In this document: one piece after another, positions 34,860-42,749 of the stretch
Numbering within the stretch: position 1 is the stretch's first letter
Layout of the letters: each line of letters opens with the position of its first letter
DNA from: Caproiciproducens sp. CPB-2
GTDB taxonomy: Bacteria; Bacillota; Clostridia; Oscillospirales; Acutalibacteraceae
Assembly (NCBI RefSeq): GCF_036287215.1
Contig: NZ_CP142860.1
Span: forward strand, 1,426,001-1,490,000
Direction: 5' to 3'
DNA: 64,000 nt
Program-made: the position numbers and the translations under genes
The notes under the pieces: model-generated
What the model was told of the DNA's origin: nothing
Database searches by the model: none
The model's input: the letters and a program-made list of their open reading frames with translations, nothing else

Positions 34860-35909
34860 ATGCCCGAAATTACCGAAGCGGAATTGAAAAAACAAATTGA
34901 AAAGGCGGATTTTGCAAACCTCTATTTTCTGCATGGGGAAGAAAAATACCTGGTTGGGTTCTATGCGAAAAAACTGATTGCCAAAGCCGCGGGGACCGCG
35001 TTTCTCGATTTCAATTTTCAGCGCTTTGACGATTCCGCTACGGTCGATCAGATCGCGTCGGCGGTGGAAGCGCTCCCCTTTATGGCGGAGCGCAAATGCG
35101 TGGCGGTCGCCGACCTGGATGTGGAAGGTCTGCACGCGCAGGAAGCGGCCAAGCTGGACGAGCTCCTGAAAAGCGTTCCGGACACAACCGTGCTGGTGCT
35201 TTATCTGCCGTCTGCGGAAATCAATTACAAAAAAGATAAAAAATGGAAAAAGCTGATGGATACGGTCAATCAGGCGGGCGTGACGGTTCACCTGAAAAAA
35301 CGCTCCGGGCCGGACCTTGAGAAAGCCCTGTGCGCCGCGGCGGAAAAACGGGGCTGCGAGCTCTCGCGGCAGAACGCCGGGCGTATTGTCGGTTACTGCG
35401 GAAACGACCTGCAGACGCTGTTCAACGAGCTGGAAAAGCTATGCGCTTTTGTAAAGGAAGGCGCGATCACCGCGAAGACGATTGACGCGCTGGTGGTGAA
35501 GAATCTGGAAACCCGGGTATATGATCTGTCCAAGGCGATTATCGCGGGCCAGTACGACAAAGCCTACGGGATTCTGGACCTGCTGTTTTATCAGAATGAG
35601 GAGCCCGTTTCCGTTCTGGCGGTGCTTTCCTCCGCTTATGTCGACATGTACCGCGTCAGGGTTTCCATTCAGAGCGGATTCACCGCGTCGGAGCCCGCAA
35701 AGCACTTTGACTATGCCCGCAAGGAATTCAGGCTCACCAACGCGGAGAGGGACGCGAAGAAACTGACCACGCCCATGCTGCGCCAGAGCCTTCAGGCGCT
35801 TCTGGGGGCGGATACCGCGCTGAAAAGCGCGCGCGGCGACCGGCGCATCCTTATGGAAAAGCTGATCGCGCAGCTTTTACTCATAGCGGAAAGGGAGAAA
35901 ACGGCTTGA
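34860..35909 (+). CDS. holA: DNA polymerase III delta subunit
   Basis: The 349-aa protein starts MPEITEAELKKQI and has the AAA+-like N-terminal domain (YFLHGEEKYLVGFYAKKL) and the C-terminal collar part (LIAQLLLIAERE). It opens the beta clamp in the clamp loader. AAGGAGGG lies before the ATG at 34860. Confidence 0.92.
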   Translation: MPEITEAELKKQIEKADFANLYFLHGEEKYLVGFYAKKLIAKAAGTAFLDFNFQRFDDSATVDQIASAVEALPFMAERKCVAVADLDVEGLHAQEAAKLDELLKSVPDTTVLVLYLPSAEINYKKDKKWKKLMDTVNQAGVTVHLKKRSGPDLEKALCAAAEKRGCELSRQNAGRIVGYCGNDLQTLFNELEKLCAFVKEGAITAKTIDALVVKNLETRVYDLSKAIIAGQYDKAYGILDLLFYQNEEPVSVLAVLSSAYVDMYRVRVSIQSGFTASEPAKHFDYARKEFRLTNAERDAKKLTTPMLRQSLQALLGADTALKSARGDRRILMEKLIAQLLLIAEREKTA

Positions 35910-36502
35910 TTAAAGTAAAGGAAGCGGTCATAGTAGAGGGGAAGTACGATAAGATCAAGCTTTCCTCGATCATTGACGGTTTAATTATAGAGACGCGGGG
36001 ATTCCGGATCTTCCGCGATAAAGAACAGATGGAAATGATCCGCCGGCTGGCGGACAAACGCGGAATTTTGGTTCTGACGGACAGCGATTCGGCCGGATTC
36101 CTCATCCGGAACTATCTTTCCGGCGCGGTCAGCCCGGATAAAATCAAGCATGCCTATATTCCCGATATTTTCGGGAAAGAGGGCCGTAAGGACAAACCCT
36201 CCAAGGAAGGGAAGCTTGGGGTGGAAGGGGTGCCTGTGCAGGCGATCGTTGACGCCCTGCGGCGTGCGGGCGTTACCTGCAGCGAGGACGAAGCCCCCGC
36301 GGGACGGAAGATTGCCAAGACGGACCTTTATCTTGCCGGCCTGTCAGGCGGGGAAAACAGCGCGCAGAAAAGAAGGACATTTTTGAAGGAGCTGGCGCTG
36401 CCGGAGCATCTGGCGGTAAATTCGATGGTCGGCGTTCTGAACAGCATTATGAGTTACGACGAATTTTGCAGTTTCATTGACAAACTTTTTAAAAACGCAT
36501 AA
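35906..36502 (+). CDS. rnmV: Ribonuclease M5 (Toprim)
   Basis: The 198-aa protein begins IKVKEAVIVEGKYDKIKL, the Toprim Glu motif, and has LVLTDSDSAGFLIRNYL with the DxD pair, then a DUF4093-type C-terminus. RNase M5 matures 5S rRNA. The start is TTG 35906, overlapping the holA stop, with AAGGGAG upstream. Genome neighbours in other Firmicutes (ksgA) are absent here. Confidence 0.92.
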   Translation: MIKVKEAVIVEGKYDKIKLSSIIDGLIIETRGFRIFRDKEQMEMIRRLADKRGILVLTDSDSAGFLIRNYLSGAVSPDKIKHAYIPDIFGKEGRKDKPSKEGKLGVEGVPVQAIVDALRRAGVTCSEDEAPAGRKIAKTDLYLAGLSGGENSAQKRRTFLKELALPEHLAVNSMVGVLNSIMSYDEFCSFIDKLFKNA

Positions 36503-36509
36503 TTGGGGG

Positions 36510-36539
36510 TTGACAATCGAACGGATAAAATGATATAAT
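36510..36539 (+). promoter_or_regulatory. Promoter of tRNA-Leu(GAG)
   Basis: TTGACA (36510-36515) and TATAAT (36534-36539), 18-bp spacer, 15 bp before the tRNA. Confidence 0.88.
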
Positions 36540-36554
36540 AAATCTCGCTGATTC

Positions 36555-36639
36555 GCGCGAGTGCTGGAACTGGCAGACAGGCACGTTTGAGGGGCGTGTG
36601 TTGTATGACGTATGGGTTCAAGTCCCATCTCGCGCACCA
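36555..36639 (+). tRNA. tRNA-Leu, anticodon GAG
   Basis: Acceptor stem GCGCGAG/CTCGCGC plus encoded CCA gives an 85-nt tRNA with a long variable arm. Anticodon stem CACGT/GCGTG frames TTGAGGG, so the anticodon is GAG. T-arm GGGTTCAAGTCCC. Confidence 0.96.
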
Positions 36640-36648
36640 GAATAGGAA

Positions 36649-36687
36649 CCCGGGAAGCCGCATGAATGCTGGTTTTCCGGGCTTTTT
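36649..36687 (+). terminator. Terminator of tRNA-Leu(GAG)
   Basis: An 11-bp stem with two G-U pairs (cccgggaagcc with ggttttccggg) is followed by CTTTTTAT. Confidence 0.75.
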
Positions 36688-36736
36688 ATATCCATAAAGC
36701 CATTTATCTGGAGAGCGGATTTCTGGGTGCAAAAAT

Positions 36737-36755
36737 GCCGCCCGCTGAGGACGGC
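36737..36755 (-). terminator. Terminator of the 54-aa Pro-rich protein gene
   Basis: On the minus strand GCCGTCC-TCAG-CGGGCGGC is followed by ATTTTTG, just past the stop at 36763. Confidence 0.75.
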
Positions 36756-36762
36756 AAGAGAA

Positions 36763-36927
36763 TTACATGGTTGGGTCGCTGTCTTTTGTGCTTCCGTTTT
36801 GAGCGGGTTTCGCAGTTTCTTTATCCTCTCTGGATGTCGGCATTCGTATTGGTATCGGAGCCGGAACCGTTGGAATATGTGCGGGAGAAACCGAGTCTGG
36901 GTCAGGCACAAGCAATTTTTCTTTCAT
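36763..36927 (-). CDS. Small Pro-rich acidic protein (54 aa)
   Basis: A perfect AAAGGAGG lies 8 nt before the ATG at 36927, and a terminator follows the stop. The product starts MKEKLLVPDPDSVSPAHIP, has IPTVPAPIPIRMPTSRED, and ends STKDSDPTM; 10 of 54 residues are Pro. It looks unstructured. Function unknown. Confidence 0.7.
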   Translation of the reverse strand: MKEKLLVPDPDSVSPAHIPTVPAPIPIRMPTSREDKETAKPAQNGSTKDSDPTM

Positions 36928-37046
36928 CAATTCAACCTCCTTTCGGAAATTAGCCTGTCCAATCGCTCGGATTTTATCAAAAAACGGCTCTCGCCGTGAA
37001 GCGAAAGCCGCAAATTCAATTTGAAATATGATCTACAAATCCGCCG

Positions 37047-37385
37047 TCACTGCATGGACTGACATTCCTGCACGCATTTTTTGCATTCTGCGGCGCATTT
37101 CGCACAGTGGTCGTCTTTAAATGCTCCGCATTCTTGAGCGCACTCATTACAAATCGTCGCGCATAGTTTGCATAATTCCATAGCATGGCAAGAATCCACC
37201 GCCATAAAGGATGCTGCTTCTTTACAGATACAAGCGCATTCATGAAGTTTGGCAATGCACTTTTTTCTATTTGCTACATCGGGCTCGTCCAGACACATTT
37301 TCATACATTCCAAACATGCCTGTGCGCATTTGTTGCATTCGTCAATGCAGGTTTGATTTTTATTATTCATATTTACAATCCCCAT
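37047..37385 (-). CDS. Four-helix-bundle copper-binding protein (DUF326/Csp-like)
   Basis: The 112-aa protein has 18 Cys in a regular helical spacing: TCIDECNKCAQACLECMKMC, CIAKLHECACICKEA, CHAMELCKLCATICNEC and CAKCAAECKKCVQEC. This is the pattern of cytosolic Csp3-like copper-storage and DUF326 proteins, which hold Cu(I) in the bundle core. AAGGAG lies 6 nt before the ATG at 37385. There is no copper ATPase or CsoR next to it. Confidence 0.9.
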   Translation of the reverse strand: MGIVNMNNKNQTCIDECNKCAQACLECMKMCLDEPDVANRKKCIAKLHECACICKEAASFMAVDSCHAMELCKLCATICNECAQECGAFKDDHCAKCAAECKKCVQECQSMQ

Positions 37386-37467
37386 AACTAACTCCTTGCA
37401 GATTTTATTTCTACTATTATTTCTGAGAAGTTAAGATTTATGTGGATGATATCCGATAGCCGTTCCC

Positions 37468-37716
37468 TTATTCCCGCCACTCGTAAATGGCGAGGATACG
37501 CGGCGTAAACTCATGGAAACGATGTTCTTCGTTCGTAAGCGAGACGAGAAAATGGCCCTCGGCACGATATACGCCGCTGGTATAAAGATGCGCTTCGGCA
37601 TCGCTTGACCGGCAAGCTCCGCAGTTTGCGCAGCTGCATGCGTCCGGGTTTTCAAATTCCACCCAAACCGGTTTCCCGTTATAATCTGTTAAGTTCCGAA
37701 TAATTTTTCCTTTCAT
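37468..37716 (-). CDS. Small Cys-cluster protein of unknown function (82 aa)
   Basis: The product starts MKGKIIRNLTDYNGKPVWVEF, has the cluster DACSCANCGACRSSD (four Cys), and ends FTPRILAIYEWRE. The Cys group could bind a metal. ATG 37716 has AGGTG 7 nt upstream; ATG 37722 is too close to that site. Not recognised. Confidence 0.7.
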   Translation of the reverse strand: MKGKIIRNLTDYNGKPVWVEFENPDACSCANCGACRSSDAEAHLYTSGVYRAEGHFLVSLTNEEHRFHEFTPRILAIYEWRE

Positions 37717-37850
37717 AATCATCACCTGCTTTCTTTTATTATACTTCACTTTTGCCCGATTGTACAATCATATTCTTCCCGAATAGCCGGGATGATTCTG
37801 TTAACAGCTTTATAGACAAAGCGGCATCGGATTAACTGGTGAATTTTTTC

Positions 37851-37879
37851 TTGAAAATTATTTATTATTCTGCTATAAT
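37851..37879 (+). promoter_or_regulatory. Promoter of a candidate structured RNA
   Basis: TTGAAA (37851-37856) and TATAAT (37874-37879) with a 17-bp spacer, transcription expected from about 37886. Confidence 0.75.
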
Positions 37880-37885
37880 ACAATT

Positions 37886-38012
37886 AAAATTGAGCTTTTA
37901 TAATTTGGGGGATAGGTTTGTGCACGAATCTATAATACAATAATTAGCTCAATTTCACAATTTGGGACCCCTCTCAACTGCTTTCGGGCGGCTGGGAGGG
38001 CTTTTTACTTTT
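37886..38012 (+). ncRNA. Candidate small structured RNA or leader attenuator (about 125 nt)
   Basis: No ORF fits this transcribed segment. aaattgagct (about 37890-37899) pairs over 10 bp with agctcaattt, enclosing a second hairpin ataggtttg-tgca-cgaatctat. It ends in a GC-rich stem (ccctctcaactgc...gggcggctgggaggg) and CTTTTTAC, an intrinsic terminator. It could be a free sRNA or a riboswitch-like leader for the membrane protein gene starting 142 nt later. It matches no RNA family I know. Confidence 0.6.
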
Positions 38013-38153
38013 GGATTAAGGCGGAAAAACCGCCAGGTTTGGAGTAACGCGGAGCGGAATCGTATTGATTAATGATTGACCAACAGCGGGAATTTGCCTA
38101 TTTTTCCATTGCCCGTCATACACTTTATGGAAATATTGATAGGGGGAGTTTGC

Positions 38154-38714
38154 ATGAAATTGCTTTTTTCAAAGCAGGTAAAAAGGTTCGTTGGGTTTGT
38201 AATCGTCGTTTGTTTGTTGATCGCGGCGCTTTTCAATGCGGCAGGGTATTTCTTTCACTGCAAATATATCAGCGTTGCGGCAGCGGTGGCCGAGGTGGAT
38301 CAATACGAAGTAAGGACCCGGCTTTTGATGGATGCAATGGACCGGGTGGGGGTATGCGCGCCGGCATCCGCCGCCGTGGTATGGGCCGATGGCCTGAAAA
38401 GCAGAAGCGGGGCGATGCAATATTCCGTAATGGATTCCAAACTCAAAAAAGAGTATGTCAAACAGCTTGACCAATACAATCCCAATTGGGTAACGGGAAT
38501 GTCCAGCCCTTGGATAGAAAGCTATAAAATCACCAATCAGACGCAAACGGGAAACGGCCAATCTGTGATTCAGCTTTCTTTTTCCACTGCAACATCGAGC
38601 GGTCCCGCCGAAGACTATAACGCTGCGCTGACGGTTGTCAAAGACGGAGACTTTTGGCGTATCATGAAAATATCCGCGGACGTAGGGCTACACCCGTATA
38701 TGGGTGTATTATAA
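38154..38714 (+). CDS. Membrane-anchored protein of unknown function (186 aa)
   Basis: GGGGGAG lies 6 nt before the ATG. One N-terminal hydrophobic helix (about residues 10-30, GFVIVVCLLIAALFNAAGYF) is followed by an extracytoplasmic domain of about 150 aa with WVTGMSSPWIESYKI and DYNAALTVVKDGDFWRIMKIS. The C-terminal half resembles NTF2-like or lumenal beta-rich folds, but no family is clear. A strong terminator follows. Confidence 0.75.
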   Translation: MKLLFSKQVKRFVGFVIVVCLLIAALFNAAGYFFHCKYISVAAAVAEVDQYEVRTRLLMDAMDRVGVCAPASAAVVWADGLKSRSGAMQYSVMDSKLKKEYVKQLDQYNPNWVTGMSSPWIESYKITNQTQTGNGQSVIQLSFSTATSSGPAEDYNAALTVVKDGDFWRIMKISADVGLHPYMGVL

Positions 38715-38733
38715 AAAGAATGATCTGATTACA

Positions 38734-38776
38734 AAAGACTGCCGCCAAACGACAATTGTCGTTTGGCGGCAGTCTT
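38734..38776. terminator. Perfect bidirectional terminator
   Basis: A 20-bp perfect stem (aaagactgccgccaaacgac) with an AATT centre separates convergent genes. Confidence 0.88.
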
Positions 38777-38824
38777 TGTTCGGAGCGTTTGTTGAGCAAG
38801 GGTTAAACAAAGTTTTTATCAAGT

Positions 38825-40081
38825 TCAGGCGGTTTCGGTGCTGCCCGCCTTCTTTTCGTCCTTTTTGACAATCCGGAACAGAACGAAAGCAAAGACACAG
38901 CAGAGAGCGGCCATTGCCAGGGCATAGACAAACATCATGTTATAGCCCGCTTTGCCGGGGTTCGCGTCCATCCAGCTGCCGATCATGGTGTACATGAAAA
39001 TGTCGGGGGAATAACCCAGGAAGGATACGAAGCCGGAAACACGGCCAGTGGAATTGACCGGAAGATGTGCGTCGTCGATGATGGCGAAGTACATGGAACG
39101 TACAACATAGATGATGAACAGGCCGAAGATGAAGTTGACAATAACGACATTCAGCACTGCGGCAGATTCCGGCAGGACCAGGAATCCGAGGAAGGACGCG
39201 ATGAATAGTACCGCGGAGCCGATGATGACCTTGATACGGGAGCCGATCTTGTCAGCCAGGAATCCGCCGATGACGCCGCCGACGGCCTGAATGACGTAAC
39301 GGAAGGCGCCGAGCGTTGTGCCCACGGACTCCGGAGCGCCGTAAACCTTCACACAGTAGGTGTTCAGGTAGCCCAGCATCCCATAGATGCTGTATGCGGT
39401 AAAGACGATCGCGCAGATAACCCATACGCGCGGCAGCTTCATGGCGTGCAGCATGCCTTTTGCAATGTCGAGGATGCCCTCGGAATTTTCTTCTCTTTTT
39501 GTGTCTTCAATAAAGAACCAGTTGAGGACGCCGATGATGATAACGACAATCGCGCAGACGCGGATGGCCCACTGTGCGCCCAGAACCTTATCTGCAAAAT
39601 GGTTGTAGGCCGCCATCATACCGAATACCAAGAGAGCGTTCATGATGCCGCGAAGGCCTTCCTGAAGGCCGAACAGACGACCCTGCTCCTCGCTGGAACC
39701 AAGCATACGGGTCGCTTTGATGCACGCCGACCAGTATGTAATGATGGTGGAAATACCCATCAGAACAAAGATAAGGCGGCAGACGTTGTAGCCGGGGAAC
39801 ATGGAGAACCAGAGGCCCAGAACACCGGTTATGATGAATGAAAAAGTCAGCAGTTTCCTTGCGGAGAATTTATCGGCGATCATACCGCCGACGAAATAGG
39901 ATAACAGGGCCATTGAAGCATAACCGGACGACAGAAGACCCATCTGCTCGTTGGTAAGCTGCATTGCGTTTTGAATCTGAACATAGAAGGTTTCACGGAT
40001 GTACGGTAACTGGAAAATGATGCCTGCACCTGCGGCAAGCAGCAGGAGAGTGCCGTATTTTTTGATAAATGCTTTGTTCAT
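38825..40081 (-). CDS. MFS transporter (sugar-phosphate/organic anion permease-like)
   Basis: The 418-aa protein has 12 predicted helices and MFS signatures (GGMIADKFSARKLLTFSFI after TM2 and GGFLADKIGSRIKVIIG in the second half). The layout is close to the OPA/NarK-like permeases that import sugar phosphates or small carboxylates. The ATG follows AGGAGG. It is divergent from the LctD-Etf operon and preceded by the same promoter-leader-terminator module as that operon and the SDR-kinase operon. It therefore probably imports the substrate of this locus. Confidence 0.9.
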   Translation of the reverse strand: MNKAFIKKYGTLLLLAAGAGIIFQLPYIRETFYVQIQNAMQLTNEQMGLLSSGYASMALLSYFVGGMIADKFSARKLLTFSFIITGVLGLWFSMFPGYNVCRLIFVLMGISTIITYWSACIKATRMLGSSEEQGRLFGLQEGLRGIMNALLVFGMMAAYNHFADKVLGAQWAIRVCAIVVIIIGVLNWFFIEDTKREENSEGILDIAKGMLHAMKLPRVWVICAIVFTAYSIYGMLGYLNTYCVKVYGAPESVGTTLGAFRYVIQAVGGVIGGFLADKIGSRIKVIIGSAVLFIASFLGFLVLPESAAVLNVVIVNFIFGLFIIYVVRSMYFAIIDDAHLPVNSTGRVSGFVSFLGYSPDIFMYTMIGSWMDANPGKAGYNMMFVYALAMAALCCVFAFVLFRIVKKDEKKAGSTETA

Positions 40082-40162
40082 TTAACATTTCCTCCTCTTT
40101 TTTGTTTAGCTGCAGGATGACGAGAGACGCTCCGGAATTATCTGTGCACAATAATTTCAGAG

Positions 40163-40280
40163 AAAAAAAGAGTAACTTCAACCCATCCGCATGGACGGCG
40201 GATCGGTTGAAGTTACTCAATCTCTCAATCTCTCTGATAGTAACTGATGACAGTATACAGCAAATACCCCGAGTTGTCAT
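40163..40280 (-). promoter_or_regulatory. Promoter, CAGTTAC leader and terminator before the MFS gene (GlpP-type antitermination module)
   Basis: On the minus strand ATGACA (40275-40280) and TATACT (40252-40257) have a 17-bp spacer. The leader then carries CAGTTACTA and, further on, a terminator with a 14-bp stem gagtaacttcaacc/ggttgaagttactc and seven T. AGTTACT can pair with AGTAACT of the terminator's 5' arm, so two exclusive folds exist. Confidence 0.8.
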
Positions 40281-40329
40281 TAAACAAAAACGCTAAATAA
40301 AATTCGGCAGAACTGGTCAAATTAAACAA

Positions 40330-40440
40330 TTGACAAATAAAGTGCCAGCCGTTATACTGAAGTCAGTTACCAAAGAGAGTAAGAGAAAGTAACTTTTTAA
40401 TGGGCGTATACCCATTTGAAAGTTGCTTTCTCTTTTTTTA
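40330..40440 (+). promoter_or_regulatory. Promoter, CAGTTAC leader and terminator before the LctD-Etf operon (GlpP-type antitermination module)
   Basis: TTGACA (40330-40335) and TATACT (40353-40358), 17-bp spacer. CAGTTACCAAAGAGA follows, then a stem agagaaagtaacttt/gaaagttgctttctct and TTTTTTT. AGTTAC can pair with GTAACT in the terminator arm. Confidence 0.82.
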
Positions 40441-40476
40441 TTGGTCAAAATGAGATGAAGAAAAGGAGTAAACAGC

Positions 40477-41928
40477 ATGGCACTAATTGAAAGACAAAGC
40501 ATCGTGGAAGGCCTGATCCGAATTCTTGGAAAAGAAAACGTAATCACGGATGAACAGGTTCTGAAAGAAAGCAGCCTTGATCGTTACAGAAAATATGAAC
40601 AGGTCTGCGAAGTATATACGCAGCCGATCCCCGCGGCAGTTGTTTATGTACACAGTACGGAAGAGGTCGCTGATGTGCTGAAATTCGCAAATGAGTATCA
40701 GATTAATATTGTGCCGCGTACCGGTCATTCCGCAATCGAGGGCGGGCTGGAAACAGCTTTGGAAAACTCGGTTGTTGTCGACGGTTCCCAGATGAACAAG
40801 GTTCTGAAGGTGGATCAATACAATATGCAGGTTACCTGCCAGTGCGGCGTTCCCTTACAGGATCTGGACGATATGCTCCGTGAGCAGGGCTATACCACCG
40901 GCCATTCCCCGCAGTCCAAGCCTCTGGCACAGATGGGCGGCTTGGTGGCCACCCGCAGTATCGGCCAGTTCTCCACTCTGTACGGCGGCATCGAAGACAT
41001 GGTCGTCGGCCTGGAAGCGGTTTTCCCCAACGGCAAAATCTGCCGCATCAAAAACGTTCCGCGCCGCTCCGTCGGTCCGGACATCAGAAATATCGTCATC
41101 GGCAACGAAGGCGCCCTGTGCTACATCACGGAAGTGACCGTCAAAATATTCAAGTACCGTCCGGAAAACAACCAATTTATGGGCTACACGCTGGACAACA
41201 TGAAGACCGGCTTTGAGGTGCTTCGTGAAGTGATGGTGGAAGGCTACAAGCCGTCCATCGCCCGTCTGTACGACCCCGCCGACGGCGCCATGAGCTTCTC
41301 TCATTTCGCCGCTCCCGGAAAGTGCGTGCTGATCTTTACGGCGGAAGGCCCTGCGGCGATCGCCGAGGCCACGGCAGCCGGCATCAAGGAGATCGTCGCA
41401 CGCTATGACGAGTGCGAAGCGGTCGACCCGAAATACATCGAGAAGTGGTTCAGCCACCTGAACTGGGGTCCGGAGCAGATTGCACAGGAGCGCGAGGAAA
41501 TCAAGGCGACACAGAACATCGGCATTACCACCGAGGTTTCCGGCTGCTGGGACTGCATTTATGAAATCTATGACACCGCCCGCAGGCGCATCATGGAAGA
41601 AGTGCCGGACATCACGCTGATCGGCGGCCATTCCTCCCACAGCTATATCAACGGCACCAATATGTACTTCGTTTACTATTACAATATTGTCGACTGCCCG
41701 CCGGAAGAGGAGATCAACAAATACCACAACCTCATCAACCGGATCATCTGCGAACAGGTCGTTCAATACGGCGGGTCCATCGCTCACCACCATGGCCTCG
41801 GCAAAGCCAGAGCGCACTATGTCCATGAAGAGTACGGTTCTTCCTTCTATATGCTGGATACCCTCAAGAAGGCGTTTGACCCGAACGGCATCATGAATAT
41901 GGGAACGCTGATTCCACTCAGAAAATGA
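40477..41928 (+). CDS. FAD-linked 2-hydroxyacid dehydrogenase (GlcD/LctD-like)
   Basis: The 483-aa protein has an FAD_binding_4 domain (IVPRTGHSAIEGGLET, about residues 82-97; GHSPQSKPLAQMGGLVATRSIGQFSTLYGG) and an FAD-oxidase C domain ending HHHGLGKARAHYV...FDPNGIMNMGTL. Such enzymes oxidise D-lactate, glycolate or related hydroxy acids. Overlap with etfB suggests an Etf-linked enzyme like LctD of acetogens, which drives lactate oxidation by electron confurcation. AAAGGAG precedes the ATG. Substrate not proven. Confidence 0.9.
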   Translation: MALIERQSIVEGLIRILGKENVITDEQVLKESSLDRYRKYEQVCEVYTQPIPAAVVYVHSTEEVADVLKFANEYQINIVPRTGHSAIEGGLETALENSVVVDGSQMNKVLKVDQYNMQVTCQCGVPLQDLDDMLREQGYTTGHSPQSKPLAQMGGLVATRSIGQFSTLYGGIEDMVVGLEAVFPNGKICRIKNVPRRSVGPDIRNIVIGNEGALCYITEVTVKIFKYRPENNQFMGYTLDNMKTGFEVLREVMVEGYKPSIARLYDPADGAMSFSHFAAPGKCVLIFTAEGPAAIAEATAAGIKEIVARYDECEAVDPKYIEKWFSHLNWGPEQIAQEREEIKATQNIGITTEVSGCWDCIYEIYDTARRRIMEEVPDITLIGGHSSHSYINGTNMYFVYYYNIVDCPPEEEINKYHNLINRIICEQVVQYGGSIAHHHGLGKARAHYVHEEYGSSFYMLDTLKKAFDPNGIMNMGTLIPLRK

Positions 41929-42749
41929 TGAAACTCTTACTTCCTTTTTCCATTACCCCGGATCTGGAGGCCCTTTCCGAAGAAGATTGGGCCCTCCAGC
42001 CCGATTTAAAAGTTGATACGTCGTTCACGCCGCTGGACTGGAATAGCTTTGATGAAAGTGCGCTGGAAATGAGCCTGAAGCTATCCGACAACGGAGCTTC
42101 AGGCTCATTTTGCTTTCACCGGTGTGCGCTGACCGTCGGCGGAATGCCCAGCGACCGGTTCTTGAAAACGCTGGCCGCGCTGAAATTCGACGAGCTTGTC
42201 CGGATCGATCCCGGTGACGCGGATTTACGGTTCCGGCCCGAGGTGGTCGCCAGGGTCATTGCGGACTTTGCTCAGGCACAGGCACACCCGGATTTCATTC
42301 TGATGGGCCGGCAGACACAGGTCGGCGACAACGCCTGCACACCGCTCCTGACGGCGGAACTGCTGGGGTGGCCCTGCGTAACGCAGGTGACTGCGCTGGA
42401 GCTGGCGGACAAACACCGTCTGCGCGTTACCGGCGCGGTTGACGGGGGGACGGCGGTACAGACGGTCTCCGCGCCGTGCGTTCTGAGCATCGGCGACGCT
42501 CCGTGCACCTATCTGCGTGTTCCGACGCTGAAGGACAAGATGGCCTACGGGAAGAAACCCATCACCCTGCTGAGGCTGTCGGATTTTCCGGGAGCGGAAG
42601 CCCTGCTGTCCGGTTCCAACGCGGAGCTGCGTTCGCTGGTTCCCATCCGGAAGGAGCGGGAGGGTGTCCTGATCGAGGCGGATACGCCGGAGGAAAAAGC
42701 GGAAATCCTGTACCGGGACTATCTGAAAGGCAGGCTGAATCGATTATGA
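41925..42749 (+). CDS. etfB: Electron transfer flavoprotein beta subunit
   Basis: The 274-aa protein has the EtfB layout: ALEMSLKLSDNG, ADFAQAQAHPDFILMGRQTQVGDNACTPLLTAELLGWPCVTQV and a C-terminal arm (YLRVPTLKDKMAYGKKPI). It overlaps the dehydrogenase stop (ATGA) and the etfA start (ATGA). In LctBCD-type complexes EtfB binds the bifurcating FAD. The N-terminal 60 residues diverge from common EtfB. Confidence 0.85.
   Translation: MMKLLLPFSITPDLEALSEEDWALQPDLKVDTSFTPLDWNSFDESALEMSLKLSDNGASGSFCFHRCALTVGGMPSDRFLKTLAALKFDELVRIDPGDADLRFRPEVVARVIADFAQAQAHPDFILMGRQTQVGDNACTPLLTAELLGWPCVTQVTALELADKHRLRVTGAVDGGTAVQTVSAPCVLSIGDAPCTYLRVPTLKDKMAYGKKPITLLRLSDFPGAEALLSGSNAELRSLVPIRKEREGVLIEADTPEEKAEILYRDYLKGRLNRL

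Noticed and set aside
36666..36953. 95-codon plus-strand frame after tRNA-Leu(GAG)
   Set aside because: It starts in the tRNA terminator, lacks a ribosome site, and covers a minus-strand gene with perfect signals.
40330..40440. LicT/BglG-type RAT site as an explanation for the leader
   Set aside because: The RAT consensus is absent, no PRD antiterminator is nearby, and a GlpP-like gene is.
40855..41826. 323-codon minus-strand frame opposite the first FAD dehydrogenase
   Set aside because: Antisense shadow of a well-supported gene, no start signals.
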